Positions 44,148 to 56,761 of a stretch of DNA of 64,000 bases are shown piece after piece. Each line of letters begins with the position of its first letter. Within the stretch, counting starts at the first letter, position 1. Origin of the DNA: Solimonas terrae (GTDB taxonomy: Bacteria > Pseudomonadota > Gammaproteobacteria > Nevskiales > Nevskiaceae). Under the pieces are notes generated by a model, which was not told the DNA's origin, ran no database searches, and was given only the letters and a program-made list of their open reading frames with translations. A program made the translations under genes and the position numbers. Location: positions 62,001-126,000 of the forward strand of contig NZ_JAAMOW010000009.1 in assembly GCF_011067135.1 (NCBI RefSeq). Reading direction: 5' to 3'.

Positions 44148-44846
44148 TCAGTTCTCCCTCACGGTGCGCTTCTCGATGCGCTTTTCCGGTGTGGCATTGA
44201 CGACGATGCGTTTCACGTAGATGCCCGGCGTGTGGATCTGGTCGGGATCGAGCTCGCCGTTCTCGACCAGCTGCTCGACTTCGGCGATGCACAGCTTCGA
44301 CGCCGTCGCGCACATCGGATTGAAGTTGCGCGCGGTCTTGCGGAACACCAGATTGCCGGCGCGATCGGCCTTCCAGGCCTTCACCAGCGAGATGTCGGCG
44401 CGCAGGCTTTTTTCCATCACGTACCAGTGGCCGTCGAACTGCCGCGTTTCCTTGCCTTCGGCGACCAGGGTGCCGTAGCCGGTGCGCGTGTAGAACGCCG
44501 GAATGCCGGCGCCGCCGGCGCGCAGCTTCTCGGCGAGCGTGCCCTGCGGCGTGAATTCGAGTTCGAGCTCGCCGGCCAGATACTGGCGTTCGAACTCCTT
44601 GTTCTCGCCGACGTACGACGAAATCATTTTCTTCACCTGGCGGGTATTGAGCAGCACGCCGAGGCCGAAGCCGTCGACACCGGCATTGTTGCTGATGACC
44701 GTGAGGTTCTTCCTGCCCGTGTCGCGCAGCGCTTCGATCAGCGCCTCGGGAATGCCGCACAGGCCGAAGCCGCCGACGGCCAGCGTCATGCCGTCCTCGA
44801 CGAGGCCCTGCAGCGCGGTCGCTGCATCCGGATACAGCTTGTTCAT
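44148..44846 (-). CDS. scoA: 3-oxoacid CoA-transferase subunit A
   Basis: 232 residues. Start [12 protein letters not shown] with GGGAGTGC upstream. Family signatures: [34 protein letters not shown] (CoA-binding region) and [16 protein letters not shown]. Partner of ScoB. The 157-bp gap to mccA (44847-45003) holds only a 7-bp hairpin (GCTTGCG/CGCAAGC at 44877-44893) without a U-tract, so transcription may continue through it. Confidence 0.94.
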   Translation of the reverse strand: MNKLYPDAATALQGLVEDGMTLAVGGFGLCGIPEALIEALRDTGRKNLTVISNNAGVDGFGLGVLLNTRQVKKMISSYVGENKEFERQYLAGELELEFTPQGTLAEKLRAGGAGIPAFYTRTGYGTLVAEGKETRQFDGHWYVMEKSLRADISLVKAWKADRAGNLVFRKTARNFNPMCATASKLCIAEVEQLVENGELDPDQIHTPGIYVKRIVVNATPEKRIEKRTVREN

Positions 44847-45003
44847 GGTGTTGCACTCCCGTGCTCGCCGGCAGCGGCTTGCGCGACGCAAGCGCGGGCC
44901 GACGGCTTCAGAAACCCGTAGATGAATTGTCCGTCGCGTGACCGCGGGGCGCCATCGTCGCCACCCAAGCCGCCGAATGGCCCCCTGCGAAAACCGGCAG
45001 CGC

Positions 45004-46992
<1,989 letters not shown>

Positions 46993-47009
46993 GAGCGTGC
47001 GCCTCGGCT

Positions 47010-48617
<1,608 letters not shown>

Positions 48618-48629
48618 CAGGGGATCTCG

Positions 48630-49793
48630 TTACTTCGTTTCGTGGAAAAGTTCGCGGCCAATCAGCATGCGGCGGATTTCCGAGGTACCAGCGCCAATCT
48701 CGTAGAGCTTGGCGTCGCGCCACAGGCGCCCGGTCGGAAATTCATTGATGTAGCCGTTGCCGCCCAGCGCCTGTATCGATTCGCCGGCCATCCAGGTCGC
48801 CTTCTCGGCCGAATAGAGAATCGCGCCGGCGGCATCCTTGCGCGTGGTCTCGCCGCGGTCGCAGGCCTTGGCGACGGCGTAGACATACGCGCGGCAGACG
48901 TTGAAGCCGACGTACATGTCGGCGAGCTTGCCTTGCATCAGCTGGAATTCACCGATGCTTTGCCCGAACTGCCTGCGCTCGTGCAGATACGGCACGACGG
49001 TGTCGAGGCAGGCGGCCATGATGCCGAGCGGGCCGCCGGACAGGACGACGCGCTCGAAGTCGAGGCCGGACATCAGCACCTGCACGCCACGGCCGACCGT
49101 ACCGAGCACATTTTCTTCCGGCACTTCGCAGTCCTGGAACACCAGTTCGCAGGTGTTGGAGCCGCGCATGCCGAGCTTGTCGAGCTTCTGTGCCGTCGAA
49201 AAGCCCTTGAAGCCCTTCTCGATGATGAAGGCGGTGATGCCTTTCGAGCCGGCGGCCACGTCGGTCTTCGCGTAGACGATCAGGGTGTCGGCATCCGGCC
49301 CGTTGGTGATCCACATCTTGTTGCCGTTCAGCACGTAGCGGTCGCCCTTACGGTCGGCGCGCAGCTTCATGCTGACGACGTCCGATCCGGCGCCCGGCTC
49401 GCTCATCGCCAGCGCGCCGATGTGCTCGCCGGAAATCAGCTTCGGCAGGTACTTGTGTTTCTGCGCCTCGTTGCCGTTCTTGCGCAACTGGTTCACGCAC
49501 AGATTCGAGTGCGCGCCATACGACAGGCCGATTGCCGAGCAGGCGCGCGAGATCTCTTCCATCGCCACGACGTGCGCGAGATAACCCATGTTGGTGCCGC
49601 CGTATTCCTCCTCGACGGTCAGGCCGAGGATGCCGAGCTCGCCGAACTTCGGCCACAGCGCGTTCGGGAACGCATTGTCGCGATCGGCCTGTGCGGCCAG
49701 CGGCGCGACTTCGCGGCGGGCAAAAACCTGCACCGCATCGCGCAGCTGGTCGATGTCTTCGCCCAGATCGAAATTGAGGGACGGATGGTTCAT
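48630..49793 (-). CDS. ivd: Isovaleryl-CoA dehydrogenase
   Basis: 387 residues, FAD acyl-CoA dehydrogenase. The catalytic base sits in [14 protein letters not shown] (Glu247), the helix-G position specific to isovaleryl-CoA dehydrogenase. The C-terminal site used by straight-chain enzymes reads [25 protein letters not shown] and KMWITNG motifs are intact. Converts isovaleryl-CoA to 3-methylcrotonyl-CoA, the substrate of MccAB. First gene of the ivd-mccB-mccA-scoA-scoB run. A promoter TTCACT-N16-TAGACT overlaps the predicted TetR operator upstream. Confidence 0.95.
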   Translation of the reverse strand: MNHPSLNFDLGEDIDQLRDAVQVFARREVAPLAAQADRDNAFPNALWPKFGELGILGLTVEEEYGGTNMGYLAHVVAMEEISRACSAIGLSYGAHSNLCVNQLRKNGNEAQKHKYLPKLISGEHIGALAMSEPGAGSDVVSMKLRADRKGDRYVLNGNKMWITNGPDADTLIVYAKTDVAAGSKGITAFIIEKGFKGFSTAQKLDKLGMRGSNTCELVFQDCEVPEENVLGTVGRGVQVLMSGLDFERVVLSGGPLGIMAACLDTVVPYLHERRQFGQSIGEFQLMQGKLADMYVGFNVCRAYVYAVAKACDRGETTRKDAAGAILYSAEKATWMAGESIQALGGNGYINEFPTGRLWRDAKLYEIGAGTSEIRRMLIGRELFHETK

Positions 49794-49892
49794 GGTGGCG
49801 CAGACTCCGGGCGACGCATCGCCGCCGCATGTGGTATTTCGGTGCCGCCTGCGGTCCCGGCATGCGCCTGGAATTCCGGCAACGGCCGCGGC

Positions 49893-49920
49893 AGTCTATG
49901 CGCAATCGGAAAAAAGTGAA
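49893..49920 (-). promoter_or_regulatory. Probable ivd operon promoter
   Basis: On the minus strand TTCACT (49920-49915), 16-bp spacer, TAGACT (49898-49893). The -35 coincides with a half-site of the adjacent palindrome, so repressor binding would block RNA polymerase. Confidence 0.45.
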
Positions 49921-49932
49921 ACACTATTCACT
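49915..49932. promoter_or_regulatory. Predicted TetR-type operator in the ivd/tetR divergent gap
   Basis: AGTGAA (49915-49920) and TTCACT (49927-49932) form a perfect 6+6 inverted repeat with a 6-bp centre. It lies in an AT-rich stretch between ivd and the divergent TetR gene, a normal place for autoregulation and control of the catabolic operon. Confidence 0.55.
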
Positions 49933-49966
49933 AAAATAATCACGATTCATAAATGGCGATCGAGAC

Positions 49967-50575
49967 ATGGCTTATCAGCGTTCGGCCCTGATGCAGGAGC
50001 GATTGGCGGAAAACCGGCAGCGCATCCTCGCGTCGGCGCGCCAGCTGGTCGCCAGGGGCGGCTTCCGCGCCGCGTCGATCAATGCCGTGGCCGAAGTTTC
50101 GGGGCTGTCGACCGGCGCGATCTACCGCTATTTCCCGTCCAAGTCGGCGTTGTTCATCGAAGTGCTCAGCTCGGCGGTCCGTCACGAATGCGACATCCTG
50201 CTGGCGATCGTCGATGGTGATGGCAGCGCCGGCGAACGCCTGCGCGCCGCGGTGGAATCCTTCGCGCGGCGCGCCCTGCAGGGTCCGCACCTGGCTTATG
50301 CCTTCATCGCCGAACCGGCCGATCCGGAGGTCGAGGCCGCGCGCATCCTCTGCCGTCGCGAGTTCAGCGACGTATTCAAGCGCGTCTTGCGCCAGGGCAT
50401 CGCCAGCGGCGAATTTCCGAAGCAGTCGGTCGATGTCAGCGCCGCCTGCGTGGTCGGCGCGTTTACCGAGGCGCTGGTCCGGCCCACCGAACACAGCGCC
50501 AGGCGCCGGCAGGACAAGGCGCTGGTCGGCGCGATCGTCGATTTCTGCGAACGCGCGGTGACCGGCACTGCCTGA
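49967..50575 (+). CDS. TetR/AcrR-family transcriptional regulator
   Basis: 202 residues. N-terminal helix-turn-helix (RQRILASARQLVARGGFRAA, then SGLSTGAIYRYFPSKSALF) at residues ~17-65, with a ligand-binding alpha-helical domain after it. Divergent from ivd and sharing the palindrome at 49915-49932, so it probably represses the leucine/isovalerate operon and itself, with an acyl-CoA as the likely ligand (inference). Many proteobacteria use MerR-type LiuR here instead. Weak ribosome site. Ends 18 bp from convergent nrdJb. Confidence 0.88.
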   Translation: MAYQRSALMQERLAENRQRILASARQLVARGGFRAASINAVAEVSGLSTGAIYRYFPSKSALFIEVLSSAVRHECDILLAIVDGDGSAGERLRAAVESFARRALQGPHLAYAFIAEPADPEVEAARILCRREFSDVFKRVLRQGIASGEFPKQSVDVSAACVVGAFTEALVRPTEHSARRRQDKALVGAIVDFCERAVTGTA

Positions 50576-50593
50576 GCCGGTCGTCGACCGCCG

Positions 50594-51337
50594 TCACCCG
50601 CACTTCGACCAGCCGCAATCCAGACAGGTCGGGCAGCCGTCCTTCATCGCCATGCCGCCGCGGCACTGCGGACAGCGTTCGGCGAGCAGGCCCGGGAGCG
50701 GCGGCATCGGCGCGGCGGCTGGCGATTGCCCGGCATCACGCGCCGGCGCGTCACGAAAGGCGCGCGTGTTGGCGTAGTGCGCGGCCAGCTCGGCGACCGG
50801 CCGTTCGTTGCCGTGTTCGTCGAGGTAGCCGCGGCGCTGCAGCTCCTGCTGGATGGCCCAGGCAATGGCCGCAACTTCGGAGTCGTGGACCAGGCCTTTG
50901 CCGGACTTGCTGCGTCCGTACCAGACCGGGCCACGATCCCAGGACACCTTGCGCAGATCGGCCAGCGCCTTGACCAGGAAGCCGCCGCGCGCGGCCAGCG
51001 ACAGCGTGCGCATGGTCGCCGAGACCCACTGGTGTTCGGCGGCGGTCTGGCCGGCGGGCACGAAGAATTCCAGCGGCCGTTCGATGCAGACGCGTTCGCC
51101 GGAAAGGCGTCCGCAGACCACGCCGAAGCCGATGACGAAATACAGGGTCTTGCTGCCGCTGGCCGAGGTCAGGTTGATCTTGGTGGTGACCGATTGCCAG
51201 CTGCCCTCTTCGCGGCGATCGATGCGCAGACTCAGCGGATCGATGTCGGCGGCCGCGTCGTTCGCGGGTTCGCGCAGCACCGACCAGCCGACGATCTTCT
51301 GCGTGACCCGAACCGGCTTGTCGTTTTTCGTCGCCAT
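50594..51337 (-). CDS. nrdJb: Class II ribonucleotide reductase, small C-terminal part NrdJb
   Basis: 247 residues. It starts with ATG overlapping the nrdJa stop by one base (TGATG), so the halves are coupled. Contains SGSKTLYFVIGFGVVCGRLSG (partial quote of the conserved region) and a C-terminal Cys cluster (CPQCRGGMAMKDGCPTCLDC) that probably relays reducing power or binds zinc. The split NrdJa/NrdJb arrangement is known from Pseudomonas. Needed with NrdJa for deoxyribonucleotide synthesis with adenosylcobalamin, independent of oxygen. Confidence 0.9.
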   Translation of the reverse strand: MATKNDKPVRVTQKIVGWSVLREPANDAAADIDPLSLRIDRREEGSWQSVTTKINLTSASGSKTLYFVIGFGVVCGRLSGERVCIERPLEFFVPAGQTAAEHQWVSATMRTLSLAARGGFLVKALADLRKVSWDRGPVWYGRSKSGKGLVHDSEVAAIAWAIQQELQRRGYLDEHGNERPVAELAAHYANTRAFRDAPARDAGQSPAAAPMPPLPGLLAERCPQCRGGMAMKDGCPTCLDCGWSKCG

Positions 51338-53409
51338 CAGAATTTCCCGTATTGCCCTTCCTTGAGGGCGTCGTAGAGATTGGCGGCGGTGTAGCGACCG
51401 CCCTCGTATTCGATCTCGGCGTCGCCGGCAAGCTGCAGTGTCGAGCCGTCCGCCATGCGGAATTCGTAGCGGGTCGCGGCCAGGTCGGCGTCCTGCACGA
51501 GCACGCCCTGATGCGCTTCCGGATTGAAGCGGAACGTCGTGCAGCCTTTCAGCCCGCGCTCGATCGCGTACAGATAGATGTCCTTGAAATCTTCGAACGC
51601 GATGGCGCTCGGCACGTTGATGGTCTTGGAGATCGACGAGTCGATCCAGGTCTGGGCGGCGGCCTGGATGTCGACGTGCGCCTTCGGCTCGATGTCCGCC
51701 GCGGTGACGAAGATCGGCGGCAGCTTCGCGGGATCGGCCTTCGGATCGACCAGCGCGCGGTAGCGCTGCAGCTCCAGCGATTCCATGCGCAGGGCGCGCT
51801 TGGCGCGCTCGCCCGGCACGATCATGTTGCGGATGTAGCTGTGCGCGAACGACGGCTCGATGCCGTTGCTGGCGTTGTTGCCGACCGACGCGGACATCGT
51901 GCCGGTCGGCGCGATCGAGGTCGCGTGCGTGTAGCGCGCGCCGGTTTCGGCGAGCGCATCGACGAGCACCGGGTCGAGGCCGGCGATGCGCTGCAGGTGC
52001 ACCGAATAGCGTGCGTGCAGGACCCGCGCCGGCAGGCGATCGCCGGCCTTGTGGCCGTCGCGCGCGAGCGCGGGATTGCGCTGCAGATGCGCCGGCATCA
52101 GTTCGACGGATTCGGCCAGCGCGGGCGCCGGCCCTTTTTCCTTCGCGAGTTCGAGCGCGGCACGCCAGTTCTCGAGCGCGAGCCGCTGCGTCACCTTCGC
52201 CGTGAAATCGATCGACGCCGGCGAGCCGTAACGCTGGCCGAGCATCGTCAGCGTCGAGCCGAGCCCGAAATAGCCCATGCCGTGACGCCGCTTGCGCACG
52301 ATCTCGTCGCGCTGTTCGCGCAACGGCAGACCGCTGATGTCGCAGACGTTGTCGAGCATGCGGGCGAAGACGCGCACGGTATCGGCGTAGCCGTCGAAGT
52401 CGAAGTGCGCCTGCGGCGTGAACGCCTGGCGGACGAAGCTCGCCAGATCGATCGAGCCCAGCAGGCAGGCGCCATGCGGCGGCAGGGGTTGTTCGCCGCA
52501 GGGATTGGTCGCGCGGATCTCCTCGCTGAACCACAGCGGATTCATGCGATTGCACTCGTCGATCAGGATGAAGCCCGGATCGGAGTACGCGTAGGTCGAA
52601 CGCATCACCAGATCCCAGAGCGCACGCGCCGGTACCGAGCGGTAGATGCGGCAGCAGGTTTCGCCGCGCTCGTTGACCGTGAAGTTGGCGTCGCGCGCCG
52701 GCCAGTGTCGCCACAGTACCGGCCGGGTATCGAGTTCGTGACGGAAGGCCGGAAACACCAGCGGCCAGTCGGCGTCCTGACGCACGGCGGCGACGAAGGC
52801 GTCGGTGATCAGCACCGAAAGATTGAAGGCGCGCAGCCGGCCGACCTCGCGCTTGGCGGTGATGAAGGCTTCGACGTCGGGATGGCTGATGTCGAGGCAG
52901 GCCATTTGCGCGCCGCGCCGGCCGCCGGCGCTCGAAACCGTGCGGCAAACCGCATCGAACACGTCCATGAACGACAGTGGCCCGGAGGTTTCGGCGCCGG
53001 CGCCGGACACATGGGCGCCGCGCGGCCGCAGGGTCGTGAAGTCGTAACCGATGCCGCAGCCGGCCTTCAGCGTCAGCGCCGCCTCGCTGGCGGCCTGCAT
53101 GATGCCGGCCATCGAATCGTCGAGCGTCTGCGAGACCGTGCAATTGATGGTCGAGACATTCGACTTCCACCGTTCGGCGCCGGCATTGGCCATGATGCGG
53201 CCGCCCGGGCAGGCATGCTGCAAGGCGCGATGGAAGGCCGTTTCCCAGCGCTGCGGCTGTGCTTCCGGAGCGGCCAGGGCGCGGGCGAGGCGCCATCGCA
53301 TGCCGTCGAGATCCTCGCCCGGCAGGAAGTATTTGGACTGCGCGATCAGCAGCGACGCGTCCTGCAGGACCGCCGGTCGCGACACCTCTTGCTGAGGATC
53401 AGCATTCAC
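51337..53409 (-). CDS. nrdJa: Adenosylcobalamin-dependent ribonucleotide reductase NrdJa
   Basis: 690 residues from GTG at 53409, chosen for the perfect GGAGG six bases upstream. The ten-stranded barrel core has INCTVSQTLDDSM, the thiyl-radical loop NPCGEQPLPPHGACLLGSID (near residue 300), RKRRHGMGYFGLGS and the SIAPTGTMSASVGNNASNGI phosphate-binding loop. Reduces ribonucleotides using B12. No ATP-cone domain, so allosteric activity control is probably absent. No cobalamin riboswitch or NrdR box was recognised in the 281-bp gap to pntAA. Confidence 0.95.
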   Translation of the reverse strand: MNADPQQEVSRPAVLQDASLLIAQSKYFLPGEDLDGMRWRLARALAAPEAQPQRWETAFHRALQHACPGGRIMANAGAERWKSNVSTINCTVSQTLDDSMAGIMQAASEAALTLKAGCGIGYDFTTLRPRGAHVSGAGAETSGPLSFMDVFDAVCRTVSSAGGRRGAQMACLDISHPDVEAFITAKREVGRLRAFNLSVLITDAFVAAVRQDADWPLVFPAFRHELDTRPVLWRHWPARDANFTVNERGETCCRIYRSVPARALWDLVMRSTYAYSDPGFILIDECNRMNPLWFSEEIRATNPCGEQPLPPHGACLLGSIDLASFVRQAFTPQAHFDFDGYADTVRVFARMLDNVCDISGLPLREQRDEIVRKRRHGMGYFGLGSTLTMLGQRYGSPASIDFTAKVTQRLALENWRAALELAKEKGPAPALAESVELMPAHLQRNPALARDGHKAGDRLPARVLHARYSVHLQRIAGLDPVLVDALAETGARYTHATSIAPTGTMSASVGNNASNGIEPSFAHSYIRNMIVPGERAKRALRMESLELQRYRALVDPKADPAKLPPIFVTAADIEPKAHVDIQAAAQTWIDSSISKTINVPSAIAFEDFKDIYLYAIERGLKGCTTFRFNPEAHQGVLVQDADLAATRYEFRMADGSTLQLAGDAEIEYEGGRYTAANLYDALKEGQYGKF

Positions 53410-53690
53410 GAAACACCTCCGGCCGCTGATCGTGCGCCCCTGCGGACCCTGCGTCCAGCGCCCGCGCATCGGCGCCCGAGGCCGCTTGCCGTCACGCCGC
53501 AGGGCCGCCATTTGTGACCGCAAGACGACGATTCCGGACATTCACCGGGAATCCGGCCACTTGGGTGTTATTCCCTAGTCGTTCCGCTAGACTTGCAGCC
53601 CGCCCGCGTCGGCAAATCCCGCTCTAGAAAGGGGTCCGATCGGCGTCCAATATTCAGATTTTCGAGTTTTGCGCTCTGGAGCATTCGAAC

Positions 53691-54818
53691 ATGCCGGTCA
53701 AAATTGCCGTGCTGAAGGAGACTCGCGCGAACGAACGCCGTGTGGCGCTCGTCCCTGCCGTCGCTGACAAACTGATCAAGCTGGGCTGCGAGATTCACAT
53801 GCAGTCCGACGCCGGTGCCGCCAGCCGGATTCCCGATTCCGCGTACAAGAACGTCACGTTCGCCGCCAACCCTCAGGGTCTGGTCGGCGATGCCGACATC
53901 GTCGTGTCGGTGCAGCCGCCGGCGATGGACGTGGTCGACGCGATGAAGGATGGCAGCGTGCTGCTGTCCTTCGTCTATGCGCACAAGGAGCCGGAGCTGA
54001 CCAAGCTGCTGCGCGACAAGAAGATCACCTGCTTCGCGATGGAACTGGTGCCGCGTATCTCGCGCGCGCAGGCGATGGACGCGCTGTCGTCGCAGGCCGC
54101 GCTGTCCGGTTACTACTCGGCGCTGCTGGGCTCGACCAATCTCGCGCGCATCCTGCCGATGATGACCACCGCCGTCGGCTCGATCCGCCCGGCCAAATGC
54201 CTGGTCATGGGCCTCGGTGTCGCCGGCCTGCAGGCGCTGGCCACGGCGCGTCGCCTCGGCGCGATGACCGAAGGCTACGACGTGCGACCGGAGACCAAGG
54301 AACAGGCCGAATCGCTGGGCGCGAAGTTCGTCGACACCGGCGTCGATGCGCGCGGCGAAGGCGGTTATGCGCGCGAGCTGACGCAGGAAGAAAAGGACAA
54401 GATCGCCGCGGTGGTCACCAAGCACATCCAGCAGGCGGACCTGATCATCACCACGGCCGCGATTCCGGGCCGGCCGTCGCCGAAGCTGATCAGCAAGGCG
54501 CAGGTCGACGGCATGAAGAACGGCGCGGTGATCGTCGATCTCGCCGCCGAGGGCGGCGGCAACTGCGAGTACACGAAGCCGGGTGAAACCGTGCAGGTCG
54601 GTCAGGTGACGATCGTCGCGCCGCTCAACGTGCCGTCGCTGCTCGCCGAGCACGCCTCCGAGCTGTACGCGAAGAACCAGTTCAACCTGATCGAGCTGTT
54701 CGTCAAGGACGGCGCGATTGCACTCGACTGGGGCGACGAGATCATCGCCAAGACCGCGCTGACGCATGGCGGCGACATCAAGAACGAAGCGGCCAAGAAA
54801 GCAGTAGAAAGCAACTGA
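53691..54818 (+). CDS. pntAA: Proton-translocating NAD(P) transhydrogenase, alpha subunit part 1
   Basis: 375 residues. NAD(H)-binding domain I: IAVLKETRANERRVALVP, the Rossmann GLGVAGLQALATARRLGA (~173), the mobile-loop region ENV-like GYDVRPETKEQ, and PGRPSPKLIS. The alpha subunit is split as in Rhodospirillum and many proteobacteria, so membrane helices are in PntAB. Drives NADPH formation from NADH with the proton gradient. GGAG lies 10 bp before the ATG. A 107-bp inverted-repeat element separates it from pntAB. Confidence 0.96.
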   Translation: MPVKIAVLKETRANERRVALVPAVADKLIKLGCEIHMQSDAGAASRIPDSAYKNVTFAANPQGLVGDADIVVSVQPPAMDVVDAMKDGSVLLSFVYAHKEPELTKLLRDKKITCFAMELVPRISRAQAMDALSSQAALSGYYSALLGSTNLARILPMMTTAVGSIRPAKCLVMGLGVAGLQALATARRLGAMTEGYDVRPETKEQAESLGAKFVDTGVDARGEGGYARELTQEEKDKIAAVVTKHIQQADLIITTAAIPGRPSPKLISKAQVDGMKNGAVIVDLAAEGGGNCEYTKPGETVQVGQVTIVAPLNVPSLLAEHASELYAKNQFNLIELFVKDGAIALDWGDEIIAKTALTHGGDIKNEAAKKAVESN

Positions 54819-54823
54819 ACGTT

Positions 54824-54930
54824 CCCTCTCCCCTCGTACGAGGGGAGAGGGTTAGGGTGAGGGGTTGGTCGGCGAACGAGCCGCCCCTCACCCCGACCCT
54901 CTCCCCCACGATGTGAGGGAAAGGGAGTCA
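54824..54930. repeat. Cargo-free CCCTCTCCC/CCCTCACCC inverted-repeat element in the pnt operon
   Basis: A perfect 28-bp palindrome (54824-54851; arms CCCTCTCCCCTCGT and its complement) runs into TTAGGGTGAGGGG. After a 19-bp centre the same block returns inverted at 54884-54907 (about 21 of 23 positions match 54842-54864). A weaker distal part (CACGATGTGAGGGA) extends to about 54930. These ends are the same type as those of the DUF559 element in metH. The element sits within the transcript between pntAA and pntAB and would form strong RNA hairpins. Confidence 0.75.
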
Positions 54931-54948
54931 CGGACTTAGGGAATGAAC

Positions 54949-55260
54949 ATGGAATACACCACCACCATCCTGACGGGCTTCGTCGCCCTCTACATCTTCA
55001 TGCTCGCGGCGTTCACCGGCTTCGAGATCATCGGCCGCGTGCCGTCGATCCTGCACACGCCGCTGATGTCCGGCTCGAACTTCATTCACGGCATCGTCGT
55101 CGTCGGCGCGCTCTGGGCGCTGCTCAACGCCTCGACCACGCTGCAGGAAGTCATCGGCTTCGTCGGCGTGCTGCTTGGCGCCGGCAACGCGGCCGGCGGC
55201 TATGTCGTGACCGAACGCATGCTTGAAATGTTCAAGCCTTCCGACAAGAAGAAGGGCTAA
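54949..55260 (+). CDS. pntAB: NAD(P) transhydrogenase, alpha subunit part 2
   Basis: 103 residues from ATG at 54949, six bases after AGGGA. An ATG two codons earlier abuts that site and is less likely. Three or four helices: TTTILTGFVALYIFMLAAFT, FEIIGRVPSILHTPLMSGSN, FIHGIVVVGALWALLNAST, VIGFVGVLLGAGNAAGGYVV. Forms the proton channel with PntB. Only 10 bp before pntB. Confidence 0.95.
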   Translation: MEYTTTILTGFVALYIFMLAAFTGFEIIGRVPSILHTPLMSGSNFIHGIVVVGALWALLNASTTLQEVIGFVGVLLGAGNAAGGYVVTERMLEMFKPSDKKKG

Positions 55261-55270
55261 GGGGAAAACC

Positions 55271-56689
55271 ATGAATGCAGCATTGATCATCGACGCGAGC
55301 TATTTCCTCGCGGCGTTCCTGTTCATCTACGGCCTCAAGCGCATGAGCTCGCCGGTCACGGCGCGCTCCGGCATCGTCGTCGCCGGCTGGGGCATGGTCA
55401 TCGCCGTCGCGGCGAGCTTCCTGTACACGCTCGATGTCGAGCCGGAAGCGCGTCCGCTGCTGACCACCAACATCACGCTCGCGGTGATCGCCCTCGCGCT
55501 CGGCCTGGGCTGGGCGTGGTGGAGCGGCAAGAAGGTCGCGATGACCGCGATGCCGCAGATGGTCGCGCTCTACAACGGCATGGGCGGCGGCGCGGCAGCG
55601 GCGATCGCGGCGATCGAACTGTTCGGCCACAAGGCGCATGTCGGCGTCGGCCTCGGCCTCGCCGTGCTCGGCGGCCTGATCGGCTCGATCTCGCTGGCGG
55701 GCTCGCTGATCGCCTGGGGCAAGCTCGACGGCCGCATCGACAAGACCCTGCGCCTCAAGGGCCTGCAGGCGATCAACGGCACGCTGCTGCTGGTGCTGGT
55801 GGCGATCGGCGCGTTCGTGGTCTATTCGCACGGCGCGGTGTCGGTCGGTGTGCTCGCCGCGTTCTTCGCGCTCGCGCTGTTCTACGGCGTGATGATGACG
55901 ATGCCGATCGGCGGCGCCGACATGCCGGTCGTGATCTCGCTGTACAACGCGTTCACGGGGCTCGCGGTCGGCTTCGAAGGCTACGTGCTGAACAATCCGG
56001 CGCTGATGATCGCCGGCATGGTGGTCGGTTCGGCCGGTACGCTGCTGACGCTGCTGATGGCCAAGGCCATGAACCGCTCGGTGTCGAACGTGCTGTTCTC
56101 GAACTTCGGCGCCGCCGGCGACGAGGGTCAGGGCGAGATCAGCGGCAGCATGAAGCCGGTCGACGCCGGCGACGCCGGCATCAACATGCGCTACGCGAGC
56201 AAGGTCATCATCGCGCCGGGCTACGGCCTGGCGGTGGCGCAGGCGCAGCACAAGCTCTACGAGTTCGTGAAGCTGCTGCAGGCCAACGACGTCGATGTGA
56301 AGTTCGCGATCCACCCGGTCGCCGGCCGCATGCCGGGCCACATGAACGTGCTGCTCGCCGAGGCCGGCGTGCCGTACGACATCATCTACGACATGGAAGA
56401 CATCAACGGCGAGTTCAAGGAAGCCGACGTGGCGATCGTGATCGGCGCCAACGACACCGTGAATCCGGCGGCGCGGACCAACAAGTCCAGCCCGATCTAC
56501 GGCATGCCGATTCTCAACGTCGACCAGGCCAAACAGGTCTACGTCGTCAAGCGCGGCCAGGGCAAGGGCTACTCCGGGGTCGAGAACGAGCTGTTCTTCC
56601 GCGACAACACCAACATGGTCTACGGCGACGCGCAGAAGGTCATGGTCGCGATGATCCAGGCGGTGAAGTCGCTGGAAGGCGGTCACTGA
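55271..56689 (+). CDS. pntB: NAD(P) transhydrogenase, beta subunit
   Basis: 472 residues; AGGGGAAAA precedes the ATG. About nine membrane helices are followed by NADP(H)-binding domain III: VIIAPGYGLAVAQAQHKLYE (near residue 313), HPVAGRMPGHMNVLLAEA, VIGANDTVNPAAR and KRGQGKGYSGVENELFF. All family motifs are intact. Last gene of the operon, followed by a bidirectional terminator. Confidence 0.97.
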   Translation: MNAALIIDASYFLAAFLFIYGLKRMSSPVTARSGIVVAGWGMVIAVAASFLYTLDVEPEARPLLTTNITLAVIALALGLGWAWWSGKKVAMTAMPQMVALYNGMGGGAAAAIAAIELFGHKAHVGVGLGLAVLGGLIGSISLAGSLIAWGKLDGRIDKTLRLKGLQAINGTLLLVLVAIGAFVVYSHGAVSVGVLAAFFALALFYGVMMTMPIGGADMPVVISLYNAFTGLAVGFEGYVLNNPALMIAGMVVGSAGTLLTLLMAKAMNRSVSNVLFSNFGAAGDEGQGEISGSMKPVDAGDAGINMRYASKVIIAPGYGLAVAQAQHKLYEFVKLLQANDVDVKFAIHPVAGRMPGHMNVLLAEAGVPYDIIYDMEDINGEFKEADVAIVIGANDTVNPAARTNKSSPIYGMPILNVDQAKQVYVVKRGQGKGYSGVENELFFRDNTNMVYGDAQKVMVAMIQAVKSLEGGH

Positions 56690-56710
56690 AGCGGCGTCGG
56701 ATTCAAATGG

Positions 56711-56736
56711 AAAAGGCCGCCTCGGGGCGGCCTTTT
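56711..56736. terminator. Bidirectional Rho-independent terminator between pntB and the lipase-like gene
   Basis: AAAAGGCCGCC (56711-56721) pairs with GGCGGCCTTTT (56726-56736) around a 4-nt loop. The flanking A and T runs make it work on both strands, which suits the convergent genes. Confidence 0.9.
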
Positions 56737-56761
56737 CGTTGATGCGGTCCGGGAGTCGGCC

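Noticed and set aside
44877-44893. Terminator between mccA and scoA
   Set aside because: A 7-bp GCTTGCG/CGCAAGC hairpin without any U-run; more likely incidental.
53410-53690. Cobalamin riboswitch or NrdR box before nrdJ
   Set aside because: Neither the conserved B12-box segments nor an NrdR-type palindrome could be found in the gap.
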